Positions 41,223 to 51,896 are shown, counted from the stretch's first letter. The stretch: DNA of 64,000 nucleotides from Tessaracoccus antarcticus (GCF_003688855.1 NZ_REFW01000003.1:62001-126000), one strand, 5' to 3'. Notes: generated by a model from the sequence alone, not told the origin. Numbers and translations: made by a program.

Positions 41223-42224
41223 CTACCGGCTCTGGTGAACCGTCCCCGCCGTCGGATCGTCGGCGGCCGGGGCCTTGTCCTGGACGTGGCCGTGGTGGTT
41301 CTTCGGCCAGGGAAGAACGTGCAGCACACCCACCACGACGAAGCCACAGGCGACGCCGAGGATCAGGGAGCAGAGGGTGTTGACGACCCAGACCAGGGCT
41401 GCACCCACGCCTGGCGCGTCGATGACGAAACCTTCCAGCCAGTGCACGAACGCGTAGGGGGCGTGCAGGCCGAGTTCGTCGATGCCCACCAGGAGGATGT
41501 GCCCACCCACCCACAGCATGGCGAAGATGCCGACGACCGACAGTGTGGTCAGCACCTTCGGCATGGCTGCCACGAGCCCACGCCCGACGGCCTGCGAGCG
41601 TGCGGAGTCGCGGCCGGCCAGGGCCAGGCCCACGTCGTCCATCTTCACGATGAGTGCGACGACGCCGTACACCAGGGCCGTGATGCCCAGGGCCACGACC
41701 ACGAGGATGACGGCACGCGAGATGAACCCCTCGGCAGCCACCTCGTTCAGCGAGATGACCATGATTTCGGCGCTCAGGATGAAGTCGGTGCGGATGGCAC
41801 CACTCACGACGGTTCCCTCGGCATCTCGCCCCTGCAGCACTGCAGGCACTTTTTTCTGGGGTTCGTCGCGACGGAGCCACTCGAGGAGTTTCTCGGCGCC
41901 CTCGAAACACAGATAGGTGCCCCCCACCATGAGCAGAGGCGTCAGAAGCCACGGCAGGAACTGGCTGAGCAGAAGGATGACGGGGAGGATGATGAGCAGC
42001 TTGTTGCGCAGCGAACCGATGGCGATCTTCTTGATGATCGGGAGTTCACGGTTCGGGTTGACGCCAGCGACGTACTGCGGGGTCACGGCGGTGTCGTCCA
42101 CCACCACGCCCGCAGCCTTGATGCTCGCGCGGCCCGCGGCCGCCGCCACGTCGTCGACGCTGGCGGCAGCCAGTTTGGCAAGCGCGGCAATGTCATCGAG
42201 GAGTGCTGCGAGTCCCCCACTCAT
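41223..42224 (-). CDS. DUF808 (YedI-like) membrane protein
   Basis: A 333-residue inner-membrane protein of the DUF808 family, with the family start [45 protein letters not shown], and several hydrophobic helices after residue 70 ([39 protein letters not shown]). Function unknown. It lies inside the trp operon, overlapping the trpC stop by four bases and ending ten bases before trpB. Confidence 0.9.
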   Translation of the reverse strand: MSGGLAALLDDIAALAKLAAASVDDVAAAAGRASIKAAGVVVDDTAVTPQYVAGVNPNRELPIIKKIAIGSLRNKLLIILPVILLLSQFLPWLLTPLLMVGGTYLCFEGAEKLLEWLRRDEPQKKVPAVLQGRDAEGTVVSGAIRTDFILSAEIMVISLNEVAAEGFISRAVILVVVALGITALVYGVVALIVKMDDVGLALAGRDSARSQAVGRGLVAAMPKVLTTLSVVGIFAMLWVGGHILLVGIDELGLHAPYAFVHWLEGFVIDAPGVGAALVWVVNTLCSLILGVACGFVVVGVLHVLPWPKNHHGHVQDKAPAADDPTAGTVHQSR

Positions 42225-43006
42225 GCGCGGACGGCCCCGACGAGGCCAGCGACGGCGCTGCGTGGGTCACCGTGACGCACCAGGGCCTCGCCCACGAGGA
42301 TGACATCGGCACCCTCCCCTGCCACGCGGGCGGCGTCGGCGGGCGTCAGGATTCCGGACTCCGCCACCTTCAGTGCGTTCTCGCCGATGCGTTCGGCGAG
42401 CCCGCCGAAGGTGGCCAGATCCACCTCGAGTGTCTTGAGGTTGCGGTTGTTCACTCCGATGAGTTCCGCGCCGATGCCGAGTGCCCGGTCGACCTCCTCG
42501 GCGGTATGGGTCTCCACGAGCGGGGTCATGCCCAGTTCGATGGCGAGGTGATGGAACCGGCTCAACTGGGCGTCGGTGAGGGAGGCGACGATGAGTAGCA
42601 CCATGTCAGCGCCGTGGGCGCGGGCCTCGAAGAACTGGTACTCCTCCACCATGAAATCCTTGCGCAGGACGGGCACGTCCACCCGGTCGCGGACGGCGTC
42701 AAGGTCGGCGAGGGTGCCGCTGAAGCGCCGCTCCTCCGTCAGCACGGAGATGGCGGAGGCGCCACCGAGAGCGTATTCGGCGGCCAGGGACGCGGGGTCG
42801 GTGATGACGGCCAGATCGCCCTTGGAGGGCGACCGGCGCTTGACCTCGGCGATCACGGCCAGCCCCGGGGCCCGGAAACGGTGCATCGCGTCCAACGGTG
42901 CGGGGACCTGCAGCGCGGCGGCCTCGACGTCGGCGAACGGGGTCCTGGCCATCCGGATGGCCAGGTCCTCGCGGACACCGACGACGATGTCGTCGAGCAC
43001 GGTCAT
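42221..43006 (-). CDS. trpC: Indole-3-glycerol phosphate synthase
   Basis: Barrel enzyme that closes the indole ring, 261 residues. It has [20 protein letters not shown] with the catalytic Glu and Lys, [58 protein letters not shown] and VAESGIL. It is the single-domain form, with no TrpF fusion. The ATG at 43006 overlaps the HGxxPAAW gene's stop. Confidence 0.97.
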   Translation of the reverse strand: MTVLDDIVVGVREDLAIRMARTPFADVEAAALQVPAPLDAMHRFRAPGLAVIAEVKRRSPSKGDLAVITDPASLAAEYALGGASAISVLTEERRFSGTLADLDAVRDRVDVPVLRKDFMVEEYQFFEARAHGADMVLLIVASLTDAQLSRFHHLAIELGMTPLVETHTAEEVDRALGIGAELIGVNNRNLKTLEVDLATFGGLAERIGENALKVAESGILTPADAARVAGEGADVILVGEALVRHGDPRSAVAGLVGAVRA

Positions 43007-43212
43007 CCGGGCTGGCCCATGCCCATTGCCTTCAGGACCATGGTGGCGAGTCCGGCGAGCAGGATGATCGAGCCACCGATGATGACGAGAAGCCACATGG
43101 GGCCCATCACCGCCCCGATGGACGCGACGATGAACCCGATTGACGCCGTGATCGAACCCACCCAGGCAGCAGGGCTGCGTCCGTGGTGGTAAAACTGTGG
43201 GGTCCTCGCCAT
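43003..43212 (-). CDS. HGxxPAAW family small membrane protein
   Basis: A 69-residue protein with the name-giving HHGRSPAAW motif near its N-terminus and two hydrophobic segments. The family is actinobacterial, often sits in trp gene clusters, and has no known function. The ATG at 43212 has AAAGG eight bases upstream, preferred over the ATG at 43233. It overlaps trpC. Confidence 0.85.
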   Translation of the reverse strand: MARTPQFYHHGRSPAAWVGSITASIGFIVASIGAVMGPMWLLVIIGGSIILLAGLATMVLKAMGMGQPG

Positions 43213-43257
43213 GGCAGGGGCCTTTCTGGTCATTCCTTGGAACTGGTCGTGTCGAGA

Positions 43258-43674
43258 TTATCGCGGATCCTGGCCATCGGGTTCGTTTGCGTCCGTGGTG
43301 GGGTCGTCGCCGGCATCAAACTGCTTCCACAGATCCCTCACCGGCTCCCTCTTGCGTGCCGCCGCGCCCTGCCGCCAGGCGGGGCCCCGACGGATGGTCG
43401 CGACGGCAGCCACGGCCAGGACGCCGGCGAACACCGCCGCGAGCCACGCCCAGCCCCCCGCCAGCGCGGCGCTCGCCAGAGCCCCGGCGGCGAGCATCAC
43501 ACCCAGGACTCCCATCACGCGCAGGCCGGGCCCTTTGAGCATGGCGGACAAGCCGACGCCGGCAGCCGAGGCCCACCCCAGCGCCTGCACGGCGGAGGCG
43601 CCCGCGCCCAGTCCCGAGAACGCGATGCCGAGTGCACCGATCACCGCGAGAAGCGCCGTGAGCCGACCGGTCAT
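43258..43674 (-). CDS. Trp biosynthesis-associated membrane protein
   Basis: A 138-residue membrane protein with hydrophobic segments spanning most of residues 5-110 ([42 protein letters not shown]), then a polar basic tail ending PDGQDPR. Its position between trpE and trpC and its profile fit the actinobacterial trp-operon membrane family (TIGR02234). The ATG at 43674 overlaps the trpE stop by four bases. Confidence 0.82.
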   Translation of the reverse strand: MTGRLTALLAVIGALGIAFSGLGAGASAVQALGWASAAGVGLSAMLKGPGLRVMGVLGVMLAAGALASAALAGGWAWLAAVFAGVLAVAAVATIRRGPAWRQGAAARKREPVRDLWKQFDAGDDPTTDANEPDGQDPR

Positions 43675-45164
43675 GCGGGTGCCTGCAGTGCGGCAGCCCT
43701 GCCCAGTGCCGATATGACGGCGGCAGCCTTGTGGGAGCACTCCGCGTCCTCGGTCTCCGGTACCGAGTCGGCGACGATGCCGGCGCCAGCCTGCACGTGC
43801 GCCACGCCGTCCTTCAGCACGGCGGTGCGGATGGCGATGGCGACGTCGGAGTTGCCGGCGAAGTCGAAGTAGCCCACCACGCCACCGTAGAGCCCGCGGC
43901 GGCTCACCTCCAGTTCGTCAATGATCTCCATGGCACGCACCTTGGGCGCACCGGACAGGGTGCCGGCGGGGAAGCAGGACAGGGTCGCCTGCAGTGCGGT
44001 GCAGCCCTTTGCGATCCGTCCGCTGACTGCTGCCTCGAGGTGCATGATGTGGCTGTAGCGGTGGATGTTCATGAACTCGTGCACCACGACGGTGCCCGGT
44101 TCGCTGATCCGGGCCAGGTCATTGCGGCCAAGATCCACGAGCATGATGTGCTCGGAGCGTTCCTTGGGGTCCGCCAACAACTCCTCGGCCAGGGCCTTGT
44201 CCTGTGCATCCGTGGCGCCGCGGGGCCGGGACCCGGCGATGGGACGCGTGGTGGCCACGCCGTCCTTCACGGTGACCAGCGCCTCGGGGCTGGAGCCCAC
44301 CACGTCGAAGCCCGGGAGTCGCAGCAGGTACAGGTACGGGCTGGGATTGGTGAGGCGGAGGCAGCGGTACACGTCGAGGGCATCTGCGGAGTTGTCGATG
44401 TCGAAGCGCTGGGAGACCACCACCTGGAATGCCTCCCCGGCGTTGATCTCCTCGATGGCAGCACGCACTGCGCCCCGGTAGGACTCGGGGTCGCGCTGGC
44501 GGCGCACGGTGAGGGCCACGGGGTCGGCCACGGGCTGGGCCAGCGTGCGTCGCGGTTCCGTCAGCTGACGGGCCATCTCCTGCACCGCCACCACCGCTTC
44601 CGCATGGGCGCGCTCGGCACCCTCGTCGCCACCGTCGAAGTTGATGGCGTTGGCGATGAGCCACAGCTCGGACGTGTGGTGGTCATACACGGCCAGCTGG
44701 CTGGTGAGCATCATGATCATCTCGGGCAGCCCCAAGTCGTCAACGCAGCTGTCGGGCAGCTTCTCCAGGCGTCGGACGACGTCGTAGCCCATGTAGCCCA
44801 CCATCCCCGCGTGGAACGGCGGCAGCCCCGGGGTGGCGGGGGTTGCCAGCTGCTCGAGCGTTTCCTGCAGAACCGCGAGCGGGTCGCCGTCACCGATTCC
44901 GACGAGTTCACGCCCCTGCCAGGTCGCCTGCCCGTCGACCTCGGTGAGCGTCGCGGCGGCCCGGACCCCTATGAAGGAGTACCTGGACCACACGCCCGCC
45001 TCGGCCGACTCGAACAGGTAAGTGCCCTCCCGGTGCCCGCAGAGGGCGTCATAGATGCCGATGGGGGTGATGTCGTCGGCCAGCATCCGCGCGTGGACGC
45101 TGATGACGCGGCGCGTCAGGGCGAGTTCGACGAACTCCTCGAGCGTGGGATTGATGGTGATCAC
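43671..45164 (-). CDS. trpE: Anthranilate synthase component I
   Basis: Chorismate-using subunit, 497 residues. The N-terminal region has the feedback-site type [17 protein letters not shown]. The catalytic chorismate-binding domain has [41 protein letters not shown], and [17 protein letters not shown]. The start codon is GTG at 45164, overlapping the hisI stop. The glutaminase trpG and trpD are not in the window. Confidence 0.96.
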   Translation of the reverse strand: MITINPTLEEFVELALTRRVISVHARMLADDITPIGIYDALCGHREGTYLFESAEAGVWSRYSFIGVRAAATLTEVDGQATWQGRELVGIGDGDPLAVLQETLEQLATPATPGLPPFHAGMVGYMGYDVVRRLEKLPDSCVDDLGLPEMIMMLTSQLAVYDHHTSELWLIANAINFDGGDEGAERAHAEAVVAVQEMARQLTEPRRTLAQPVADPVALTVRRQRDPESYRGAVRAAIEEINAGEAFQVVVSQRFDIDNSADALDVYRCLRLTNPSPYLYLLRLPGFDVVGSSPEALVTVKDGVATTRPIAGSRPRGATDAQDKALAEELLADPKERSEHIMLVDLGRNDLARISEPGTVVVHEFMNIHRYSHIMHLEAAVSGRIAKGCTALQATLSCFPAGTLSGAPKVRAMEIIDELEVSRRGLYGGVVGYFDFAGNSDVAIAIRTAVLKDGVAHVQAGAGIVADSVPETEDAECSHKAAAVISALGRAAALQAPA

Positions 45165-45499
45165 GCGACGTCACCGTCGCGCAGTTCCGTGAAGAAGCAG
45201 GTCCGGTTCCCGGTGTGGCAGGCAGCACCTTCCTGCCGGACGCGGAGCAGGATGGTGTCGCCGTCACAGTCGAGGCGCACGGACTCCACGGCCTGGGTGT
45301 GCCCCGAGGTCTCCCCCTTCACCCAGTATTCGCCCCGGCTGCGGGACCAATAGGTGGCACGCCCCGTGGCCAGGGTGCGACGCAGCGCCTCCTGGTCCAT
45401 CCATGCCAGCATCAGCACCTCACGAGTGGCGCCATCCTGCGCGACGGCGGGCAGCAGCCCATCGGCATTGAACTTCAGTTGCGGTCCCATGGGCGACAT
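45161..45499 (-). CDS. hisI: Phosphoribosyl-AMP cyclohydrolase HisI
   Basis: Third-step enzyme of histidine synthesis, zinc- and magnesium-dependent, 112 residues. It has [53 protein letters not shown] and the C-terminal [13 protein letters not shown] with the zinc Cys residues. It is separate from HisE. The ATG at 45499 has AAGGGG eight bases upstream. It leads a mixed hisI-trp operon. Confidence 0.96.
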   Translation of the reverse strand: MSPMGPQLKFNADGLLPAVAQDGATREVLMLAWMDQEALRRTLATGRATYWSRSRGEYWVKGETSGHTQAVESVRLDCDGDTILLRVRQEGAACHTGNRTCFFTELRDGDVA

Positions 45500-45538
45500 T
45501 GTGGCATCCCCTTGCGTCGAGGCTGGTCACCTGCCAAC

Positions 45539-45544
45539 TAGGCT
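45539..45544 (+). promoter_or_regulatory. Candidate -10 hexamer, leaderless TIGR03085 gene
   Basis: Reads TAGGCT and ends seven bases before the ATG at 45552, which has no Shine-Dalgarno. It lies in the 52-base divergent gap shared with hisI. Confidence 0.5.
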
Positions 45545-45551
45545 TGCACCC

Positions 45552-46163
45552 ATGACTCTTGCCCAACGCCAGCGCGCACAGCTCCTCGACCTCTTTCTGG
45601 AGCTCGGTCCCTTCGCCCCCACGCTCTGCGAGGGCTGGAAGACCCAGGACCTGGCCGCCCACCTGTTCATCAGGGAGCACAAGCCCCAGGCGATGCTGGG
45701 CATGTTCTCGGAGAGGTTTGCCGCCATCACCTCCCGCGTGCAGATGGAGGCGCTGCACTCCCATGGATTCGTCGGACTCATCGACCGGCTGCGCAAGCCC
45801 AGCCTGATGATGCGGCCACTGGACTCGCTGGTCAACGGTGCCGAGTACTTCATCCACCACACGGACGTGCTGCGCGCCAACGACAGGGACCAGGAGATCA
45901 GCCCCAAAGACGAGGAGACGCTGCGCACTCCCATCAAGATGTTCGCGGGCAAGACCGCGAGGACCTATGGCGACAGGGTTGTGATCGACACCAACGACGG
46001 CAAGCAGCTGGAGTTCGGCCAAGGCACCCGCCCCGTCCACCTCATCGGCAAGCCGTCGGAGATCCTGCTGTTCGTCTCCGGCCGCACTGACCACGCCAAT
46101 GTGCAGCTTGTCGGGGAGCCGGATGCCGTGAAGAAGTTCACCGAGGCGGCAAGCGGCATCTGA
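45552..46163 (+). CDS. TIGR03085-type metal-binding (DinB-fold) protein
   Basis: A 203-residue protein matching the actinobacterial TIGR03085 family. It begins MTLAQRQRAQLLDLFLELGPFAPTLCEGWKTQDLAAHLFIRE, including the first metal-site His, and keeps YFIHHTDVLRAN with the later pair. The family resembles mycothiol-dependent isomerases, but its reaction is unknown. It diverges from hisI and converges on the TetR gene. Confidence 0.85.
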   Translation: MTLAQRQRAQLLDLFLELGPFAPTLCEGWKTQDLAAHLFIREHKPQAMLGMFSERFAAITSRVQMEALHSHGFVGLIDRLRKPSLMMRPLDSLVNGAEYFIHHTDVLRANDRDQEISPKDEETLRTPIKMFAGKTARTYGDRVVIDTNDGKQLEFGQGTRPVHLIGKPSEILLFVSGRTDHANVQLVGEPDAVKKFTEAASGI

Positions 46164-46187
46164 GAGGGACCCCCGCCCCCCGCGTGA

Positions 46188-46754
46188 TCAGTGCAGCGCA
46201 GCACCAATCACGTCGGCGACGAGTTTCTCCACGTCCTGCGCGGGCTGGGGGTCGTAGAGGAGCTGGGCCGCCAGGCCTGCGCTGAAGGCGAGGACCAGCC
46301 GTGCGAGGGCCTCGTCGTCGAGGCGCGCAACGAGTTCGCCCTCAGCCCGTCGCCAGGCGAACAGCCGCACCAACTGCGCGCGAATTCCCTCGTCGGAGGT
46401 ACGGATGGCCTCCGCGATGCGGTCATCGAAGGGCGCCCTGTCGGCGAAGGCCACCCCCACCACCACGGCCGCACGACGCTGGGCATCCAGCGGGAGCGTG
46501 GCGAGGATGAGCCCGACGAGCCACCGCTCTAGCGTCGGTTTGGCCGGCTCCGCCGACACGCTGCTGTTCACCTGCGCCTGCGCCCGGTCGAGGGCGGCGT
46601 GAAGAAGCTCCTCCTTTGACGCGAACGCTTTCTGGACGGCTCCCAGTGACCATCCGGACTCCGCCGCGACCGCCCGGAAGGACAGGGCGGGCAGGCCCTC
46701 CCTCGCCACGATGCCCAGCGCAACGTCTGCGAACTCCGCAATGCGAGCCGACAT
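46188..46754 (-). CDS. TetR family transcriptional regulator
   Basis: A 188-residue regulator with an N-terminal TetR helix-turn-helix (LGIVAREGLPALSFRAVAAESGWSLGAVQKAF) and a helical ligand-binding C-terminus. The ATG at 46754 has GGAGGAGATC just upstream. It is divergent from the CPBP protease gene; two palindromes sharing ATAC-N4-GTAT lie between and are its likely sites, implying autoregulation and control of the neighbour. Confidence 0.9.
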   Translation of the reverse strand: MSARIAEFADVALGIVAREGLPALSFRAVAAESGWSLGAVQKAFASKEELLHAALDRAQAQVNSSVSAEPAKPTLERWLVGLILATLPLDAQRRAAVVVGVAFADRAPFDDRIAEAIRTSDEGIRAQLVRLFAWRRAEGELVARLDDEALARLVLAFSAGLAAQLLYDPQPAQDVEKLVADVIGAALH

Positions 46755-46785
46755 GATCTCCTCCAAAAATCGTTCCGCGGACCTC

Positions 46786-46815
46786 TTGATTCCCTCAAGA
46801 ATACAGGTGTATCTT
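46786..46815 (+). promoter_or_regulatory. Candidate promoter of the CPBP gene
   Basis: TTGATT at 46786-46791 and TATCTT at 46810-46815 with an 18-base spacer make a plausible sigma-70-type promoter. The first TetR-like palindrome overlaps its spacer and -10; the second lies just downstream. TATTCT on the opposite strand (46798-46803) could serve the tetR gene. Confidence 0.5.
46801..46812. promoter_or_regulatory. Candidate TetR operator 1 (ATAC-N4-GTAT)
   Basis: Reads ATACAGGTGTAT, a perfect ATACA/TGTAT inverted repeat. It shares the core ATAC-N4-GTAT with the second site; the two centres are 25 bases apart. Overlaps the -10 of the CPBP promoter. Confidence 0.6.
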
Positions 46816-46822
46816 CGGTGGG

Positions 46823-46840
46823 GGAATACACACGTATTCC
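46823..46840. promoter_or_regulatory. Candidate TetR operator 2 (ATAC-N4-GTAT)
   Basis: Reads GGAATACACACGTATTCC, a 7-base perfect inverted repeat around four bases. It lies about 17 bases before the CPBP start codon, where a bound repressor would block initiation. Confidence 0.6.
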
Positions 46841-46856
46841 ACTGAGGAGATCTGAG

Positions 46857-47597
46857 ATGTTCACCACCACACGCCCCACCAGCCGCCCACTTCGCCCGTA
46901 CGTGACCCTCGTGGCCATCACCGTTGGACTGGTCCTGTTGCTGGGTGTCGTCGGCACCACCAGCTATCTTCTCGGCTTCACGGGGTACGCGCCACTGGTC
47001 GCCGCCTACATCCCGCTGGCCGTCGTCATCGCCATCATCCTCACCGTGCGCCACGCATGGGTTCCCGTCGGATTCCGGCCCGTGCGCACGCACAACGCCG
47101 GCGCCGTGGCCGCCATGGTGCTGGCGGCCCTCCTCCCGATCAGCGTGCTGGCAGGCGCCCAGGGGCTCTCCACATCGGCTGCGGGGATCCTGGGGTTCGC
47201 GGGGATGGCGATCCTGGTGGGCTTCGTGGAGGAGGCCATCTTCCGCGGGATCCTGCCGAGGGTGTTCTGGTCGCGAGGCACCATCGAGACCGTCGTGGTC
47301 ACCTCCATCGCCTTTGCGGTGGCGCACGCGGTGACGGGCCTGTCCCCTGATCAGAGCCTGGTCGCCACGCTCCGCACCATTGGTTTCGCGTTCCTGTTCG
47401 GCGTCCTCGCGTCCGTGCTGGTGCGCACCACCGGCAGCATCTGGCCCGCCGTCGTCCTGCACGCCACCTTCGACATGGCCGGATTCGTCCTGACGCCCCG
47501 CTCGACACTGGTCACCGACAGCATCAGCATCGCGCTGGCAGCGGTCGTTGCCATGGCGCTCATCCTCATCGCCCGCCGCGCCCCGCTTCCTGCGTAG
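46857..47597 (+). CDS. CPBP family intramembrane protease
   Basis: A 246-residue membrane protein of the CPBP (Abi) family. The catalytic motifs are EEAIFR at about 125-130, FAVAH at about 153-157 and HATFD at about 202-206, in a run of about seven helices. Family members cleave prenylated or other membrane substrates, and some give immunity to self-made peptides. The ATG at 46857 has GAGGAG seven bases upstream. It is probably repressed by the adjacent TetR. No bacteriocin gene is visible beside it. Confidence 0.9.
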   Translation: MFTTTRPTSRPLRPYVTLVAITVGLVLLLGVVGTTSYLLGFTGYAPLVAAYIPLAVVIAIILTVRHAWVPVGFRPVRTHNAGAVAAMVLAALLPISVLAGAQGLSTSAAGILGFAGMAILVGFVEEAIFRGILPRVFWSRGTIETVVVTSIAFAVAHAVTGLSPDQSLVATLRTIGFAFLFGVLASVLVRTTGSIWPAVVLHATFDMAGFVLTPRSTLVTDSISIALAAVVAMALILIARRAPLPA

Positions 47598-47743
47598 CAC
47601 CGCCATGTGTTCCCCGAGTGCCTGTCGCGACGACGGAGAAGAACACCACACCGTGTTCCCTGGGCAGCCCCCGCGACGAAGCAGCAGGGCACCCCATCCA
47701 TGCCCTGGCCGCGGCGCTCACACTCAGGAGACACAGCATGTGG

Positions 47744-48853
47744 TCAGGAGCGGGATGTGACCTCATCGATCCGCACCTTGCGGGACTCCCGCAGCGACAG
47801 CGTCAGCGCGTCTGCCGTGGCAATGGCGGCCGTGGCTGCCGACCCGTCAGTGAGGGCCGCGAACTCGGCGAGCGGTTCGCCACCCAGCACCAGGCCCTGG
47901 AAGTAGTCCAGTTCCTCGTCGATGATTCCTCGCAACCACCGGGGCGGCCGATCCTGCGGGCTGCCATAGATGATGGGGCCGTCAGTGCCCCGGTCGGACT
48001 GGATGCCACGACGCTCATCGTCCTCCTGACGGGTGCGGTGCAGCAGAAACTGCTCGGCCCGCTCGGGCGTCCGCACCTCGCAGCCCACCTCGCGCATGTC
48101 GATCCGTACGGCCCCGAGGCTTCCCTGGATGAGGATGTGGTGCTCGGGCCAGCGGAACGCCGATCCGTACTCCATGGCCGCGAACCCCTGGTCGAACTCG
48201 AGGCTGATGACCAGCATGTCGTCCTCGTCACCGAAGGTGGCGCCCTGGTGCGCTACGTTGCCGCCGACCATGGTGGCCACCCGCGCCGGCCCCATGATCG
48301 ACTGCACCAGGTCCAGTTCGTGGATGTGGTGGTAGAGGTGGCCCCCGGAGAGCTCCCGCTGCTTCTTCCAGCTCACCGACGGCTTGGGATCCTCCCAGCC
48401 GGTACGGACCGCCCGGCAGAACAGGACGTCACCGATCACGCCGTCGGCAATGAGGGACTTGGTGCGACGCACGCCGGCCATGAAGTGCGTGACGTGACCC
48501 GCCATGAACAACACGCCAGCGGACGTCGTGGCCTCCAGCATGTCCGCGCAGTCACGGTACGACAGCGCGATCGGCTTCTCGCAGAACACGTGCTTGCCCG
48601 CCTGGGCCGCCAGCAGTACAGGCTCCAGATGTGCCCAGTTCGGCGAGGCCACCACCACCACGTCGACGTCCTCGTCGCGGCAGAGCTCCTCGACGGTGCC
48701 GGCGACACGGGCGCCGAGTTCGTCCGCCACCTGCCGGGCGTTCTCGGGGTCGTGGACGACGCTCACCACAGCGTCCGGGCGGGCGGCGAGGCTGCGCCCC
48801 ATCTCCGCCCCGAAGTAGCCGGTCCCGACGATGCCGTATCTCACAGTGCCCAT
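47744..48853 (-). CDS. Gfo/Idh/MocA family oxidoreductase
   Basis: A 369-residue NAD(P)-dependent oxidoreductase. It has RYGIVGTGYFGAEMGRSL, VVVASPNWAHLEPVLLAAQAGKHVFCEKPIAL with the EKP Lys, and SGGHLYHHIHELDLVQSIMG in the C-terminal domain. Substrate unknown. The ATG at 48853 is preferred: GATACA ends seven bases upstream and there is no Shine-Dalgarno; the GTG at 48868 is the longer alternative. The 146 bases from its stop to the CPBP stop hold no gene. Confidence 0.88.
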   Translation of the reverse strand: MGTVRYGIVGTGYFGAEMGRSLAARPDAVVSVVHDPENARQVADELGARVAGTVEELCRDEDVDVVVVASPNWAHLEPVLLAAQAGKHVFCEKPIALSYRDCADMLEATTSAGVLFMAGHVTHFMAGVRRTKSLIADGVIGDVLFCRAVRTGWEDPKPSVSWKKQRELSGGHLYHHIHELDLVQSIMGPARVATMVGGNVAHQGATFGDEDDMLVISLEFDQGFAAMEYGSAFRWPEHHILIQGSLGAVRIDMREVGCEVRTPERAEQFLLHRTRQEDDERRGIQSDRGTDGPIIYGSPQDRPPRWLRGIIDEELDYFQGLVLGGEPLAEFAALTDGSAATAAIATADALTLSLRESRKVRIDEVTSRS

Positions 48854-48860
48854 AGGTGTG

Positions 48861-48866
48861 TGTATC
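48861..48866 (-). promoter_or_regulatory. Candidate -10 hexamer, leaderless oxidoreductase gene
   Basis: GATACA on the minus strand, seven bases before the ATG at 48853. Same geometry as the other oxidoreductase gene at 38454. Confidence 0.35.
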
Positions 48867-48891
48867 ACGGCTGGAGCCGCCCAGGACAGGG

Positions 48892-50379
48892 TCAGCCGAG
48901 CTCCTCCAGCACCAACTCCCGGACGCGACCGGCGTCTGCCTGTCCACGCATCGCCTTCATGACCTGGCCAATGAGTGCCCCGATGGCCTGGTGCTTGCCG
49001 TCACGGATTCTGGCGGCCACGTCAGGGTTGGCGGCGATGGCCTTGTCAACGGCCTCCTTGAGGGCGCCGTCGTCGGAGACGATGGCGAGTCCGCGAGCGT
49101 CCACCACCTCGCGGGCACTGCCCTCCCCCGCCAGGACACCCTCGAAGACCTGGCGCGCCAGCTTGTCATTGAGTTCCCCCGAGACCACCAGCGCGCACAC
49201 TTCGGCCACATCCCTGGGCGTGATGGGCAGTTCCTCCAGCTCGACGCCACCCTCGTTGGCACGGCGGGCCAGTTCACCCACCCACCACTTGCGGGCGGCC
49301 TGGGGCGGCGCCCCGGCAGCGACGGTCTCCTCGATCATGTCCATGGCCCCGACGGCCACGATGTCGCGCATGGCCAGTTCATCGGCATCCCACTCAGTCG
49401 CAAGGCGCTTGCGCCGCGCGACGGGCTGCTCGGGCAGCGTGGCTCGCAGCTCCTCGATCCACTCGGCGCTGGGCGCGATCGGGACGAGGTCGGGCTCCGC
49501 GAAGTAGCGGTAGTCCTGCGCCTCCTCCTTGGACCGGCCGGAGCGGGTGGTGCCGGTGGCCTCGTCGAAGTGACGGGTCTCCTGCTTCACCCGGCCTCCG
49601 TCCAGCAGCAGCGCCCCCTGCCGGCGCATCTCGAAGGTGATGGCCCGCTCGACGGAGCGCAGCGAGTTCACGTTCTTGGTCTCGGTGCGGATACCCAGCT
49701 CCTGTGCACCCTTGTGCGCCAGCGAGATGTTGGCGTCGCAGCGCAGCGAACCGTGCTCCATGCGGACGTCGGAGACTTTGAGTGCGCGCATGAGGTCACG
49801 CAGGTGCGACACGTAGGCCTTGGCCACCTGCGGTGCCTTAGCACCCGTGCCCAGGATCGGCCTCGTGACGATCTCGATGAGGGGGGTGCCGGCACGGTTG
49901 TAGTCCAGGAGGGAGTACTCAGCGCCGTGGATGCGACCGCTGGTGCCCACATGGGTCAGCTTGCCGGCGTCCTCCTCCATGTGGGCGCGCTCCACCTCGA
50001 TGCGGAACATCTCGCCCTCCACCTCGAGATCCACCCAGCCGTCGTGGGCGATGGGCTCGTCGTACTGCGAGGTCTGGAAGTTCTTCGTCATGTCCGGGTA
50101 GAAGTAGTTCTTCCGGGCAAAGCGCCCCCAGGGCGCGATCTGGCAGTTCAGTGCCAGTCCGATGCGGATGGCGGATTCCACGGCCTTGGCGTTGACCACG
50201 GGCAGTGAGCCGGGAAGACCGAGACAGACGGGGCAGGTCTGCGAGTTGGGTTCGGCCCCGAAGGTGGTGGAGCAGCCGCAGAACATCTTGGAGGCCGTCG
50301 ACAGCTCGACGTGCACCTCCAGTCCGATGGCCGGGTCGAAGCTCTCCAGCACGTCGTCGTAGTCGAGAATCTCAGTCAT
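48892..50379 (-). CDS. gatB: Aspartyl/glutamyl-tRNA amidotransferase subunit B
   Basis: tRNA-binding kinase/transamidase subunit, 495 residues. It has [35 protein letters not shown] with zinc-site Cys, [21 protein letters not shown], and a C-terminal YqeY-like tail domain. With GatA and GatC it converts Glu-tRNA(Gln) or Asp-tRNA(Asn). The ATG at 50379 overlaps the gatA stop by four bases. Confidence 0.97.
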   Translation of the reverse strand: MTEILDYDDVLESFDPAIGLEVHVELSTASKMFCGCSTTFGAEPNSQTCPVCLGLPGSLPVVNAKAVESAIRIGLALNCQIAPWGRFARKNYFYPDMTKNFQTSQYDEPIAHDGWVDLEVEGEMFRIEVERAHMEEDAGKLTHVGTSGRIHGAEYSLLDYNRAGTPLIEIVTRPILGTGAKAPQVAKAYVSHLRDLMRALKVSDVRMEHGSLRCDANISLAHKGAQELGIRTETKNVNSLRSVERAITFEMRRQGALLLDGGRVKQETRHFDEATGTTRSGRSKEEAQDYRYFAEPDLVPIAPSAEWIEELRATLPEQPVARRKRLATEWDADELAMRDIVAVGAMDMIEETVAAGAPPQAARKWWVGELARRANEGGVELEELPITPRDVAEVCALVVSGELNDKLARQVFEGVLAGEGSAREVVDARGLAIVSDDGALKEAVDKAIAANPDVAARIRDGKHQAIGALIGQVMKAMRGQADAGRVRELVLEELG

Positions 50380-51896
50380 GCGAACACCGCCTTGGTCTCG
50401 GGCAGGGGCTTCATCTGCTGCAGCAGCGGTCCACCCCAGGTTTCCTCCAGCACCGCCTCCAGCCAACCGCCGATGCGGTACAGCCTGTCGTCGGCCAGCG
50501 GCGGGGCCATCACCTGCAGGCCGATGGGGAGACCCTCATCGGATACCCCAACGGGGAATGAGGCCGACGCGTTGCCGGCCAGGTTCGACGGGATGGTGCA
50601 GAGGTCGGCCTTGTACATGGCGAGAGGATCATTCATCCGCTCCCCCAGCTTGAACGCCACCGTGGGCGTTGTCGGGGACACCAGGACATCGCACAGCTCG
50701 AATGCAGCGTCGAAGTCCCGTGCCACCAGCGTGCGAACCTTCTGCGCGGACCCGTAGTACTGGTCGTGGTAACCGCTGGAGAGGGCGTGCGTACCGATGA
50801 TGAGGCGACGCTTGACTTCTCGCCCGAATCCCTCGCCACGAGTGATGCTGGTGACGGCCTCGGCGCCGTTGGTGCCGTCGTCACCGCACCGCATGCCGTA
50901 GCGCATGGCGTCGAAGCGGGCCAGGTTGCTGGAGACCTCGGCGGGGTGGATGAGGTAGTAGGCGCTCAGCGCATACGTGAAGTGGGGGCAGGAGACCTCG
51001 ATGACCTCGGCACCCGCCTCCTTCAGGAGCTCCACTGCTTCGAGGAACCTGGCCTCCACGGCCACGTCGTAGCCCTCCCCGCCCAGTTCCTTGACGACGC
51101 CGACACGCATGCCGCGCACGTCACGCAGTCGCGCCGCGTCGGCGAGGGCAGGTACGGGCCGGTCGATCGACGTGGAGTCGCGCGGGTCGTGCCCGGCCAT
51201 CACCTCGTGGAGCAGCGCCGCGTCGAGGACGGTGCGGGCCACCGGCCCGGGCTGGTCAAGGCTGGAGGCCATGGCCACGACGCCGAAGCGGGACACACCG
51301 CCGTAGGTGGGCTTGACGCCGACCGTGCCCGTCACGGCGCCGGGCTGGCGGATGGAGCCGCCCGTGTCGGACCCCACGGCCAGGGGCGCCAGGAACCCGG
51401 CCACCGCGGCCGAGCTGCCGCCGCCGGATCCACCGGGGATCCTGTCGATGTCCCACGGGTTGCGGGTGGGGCCGAACGCGGAGGTCTCCGTGGAGGAGCC
51501 CATGGCGAACTCGTCCATGTTGGTCTTGCCGAGGATCACGAGGCCGGCGTCGCGCAGCCGCGTGATGATGGTGGCGTCATACGGCGGGACCCAGCCCTCC
51601 AGCATCCGGGACCCGCACGTGGTGGGCAGGTCACGGGTGCAGAAGTTGTCCTTGACGGCGATGGGGACACCGGCGAGCGGGCCCAGCTCCTCGCCGGCGG
51701 CGCGGCGGGCGTCGATGGCGCGCGCCGTGGCCAGCGCACCGTCGGCGTCGACCGCCAGGAACGCATTCAACGTGGGGTTGAGCGCCTCGATCTGCTCGAG
51801 GTGCGCTCGGGTGAGTTCCTCGGAGGTGATCTCGCCGGCGCGCAGCATTGCGGCGAGTTCGTGGGCTGGTTTCGTCAGCAACGTGGCGTCGGTCAT
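50376..51896 (-). CDS. gatA: Aspartyl/glutamyl-tRNA amidotransferase subunit A
   Basis: Amidase-signature subunit, 506 residues, that releases ammonia from Gln or Asn. It has [10 protein letters not shown] (catalytic Lys), [35 protein letters not shown] with the Ser-Ser catalytic pair, and the C-terminal family region. It overlaps gatC and gatB by four bases each. Confidence 0.97.
   Translation of the reverse strand: MTDATLLTKPAHELAAMLRAGEITSEELTRAHLEQIEALNPTLNAFLAVDADGALATARAIDARRAAGEELGPLAGVPIAVKDNFCTRDLPTTCGSRMLEGWVPPYDATIITRLRDAGLVILGKTNMDEFAMGSSTETSAFGPTRNPWDIDRIPGGSGGGSSAAVAGFLAPLAVGSDTGGSIRQPGAVTGTVGVKPTYGGVSRFGVVAMASSLDQPGPVARTVLDAALLHEVMAGHDPRDSTSIDRPVPALADAARLRDVRGMRVGVVKELGGEGYDVAVEARFLEAVELLKEAGAEVIEVSCPHFTYALSAYYLIHPAEVSSNLARFDAMRYGMRCGDDGTNGAEAVTSITRGEGFGREVKRRLIIGTHALSSGYHDQYYGSAQKVRTLVARDFDAAFELCDVLVSPTTPTVAFKLGERMNDPLAMYKADLCTIPSNLAGNASASFPVGVSDEGLPIGLQVMAPPLADDRLYRIGGWLEAVLEETWGGPLLQQMKPLPETKAVFA

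Noticed and set aside
47618-49507. 629-codon plus-strand frame across the oxidoreductase and gatB
   Set aside because: Antisense to two real genes and low in recognisable motifs.
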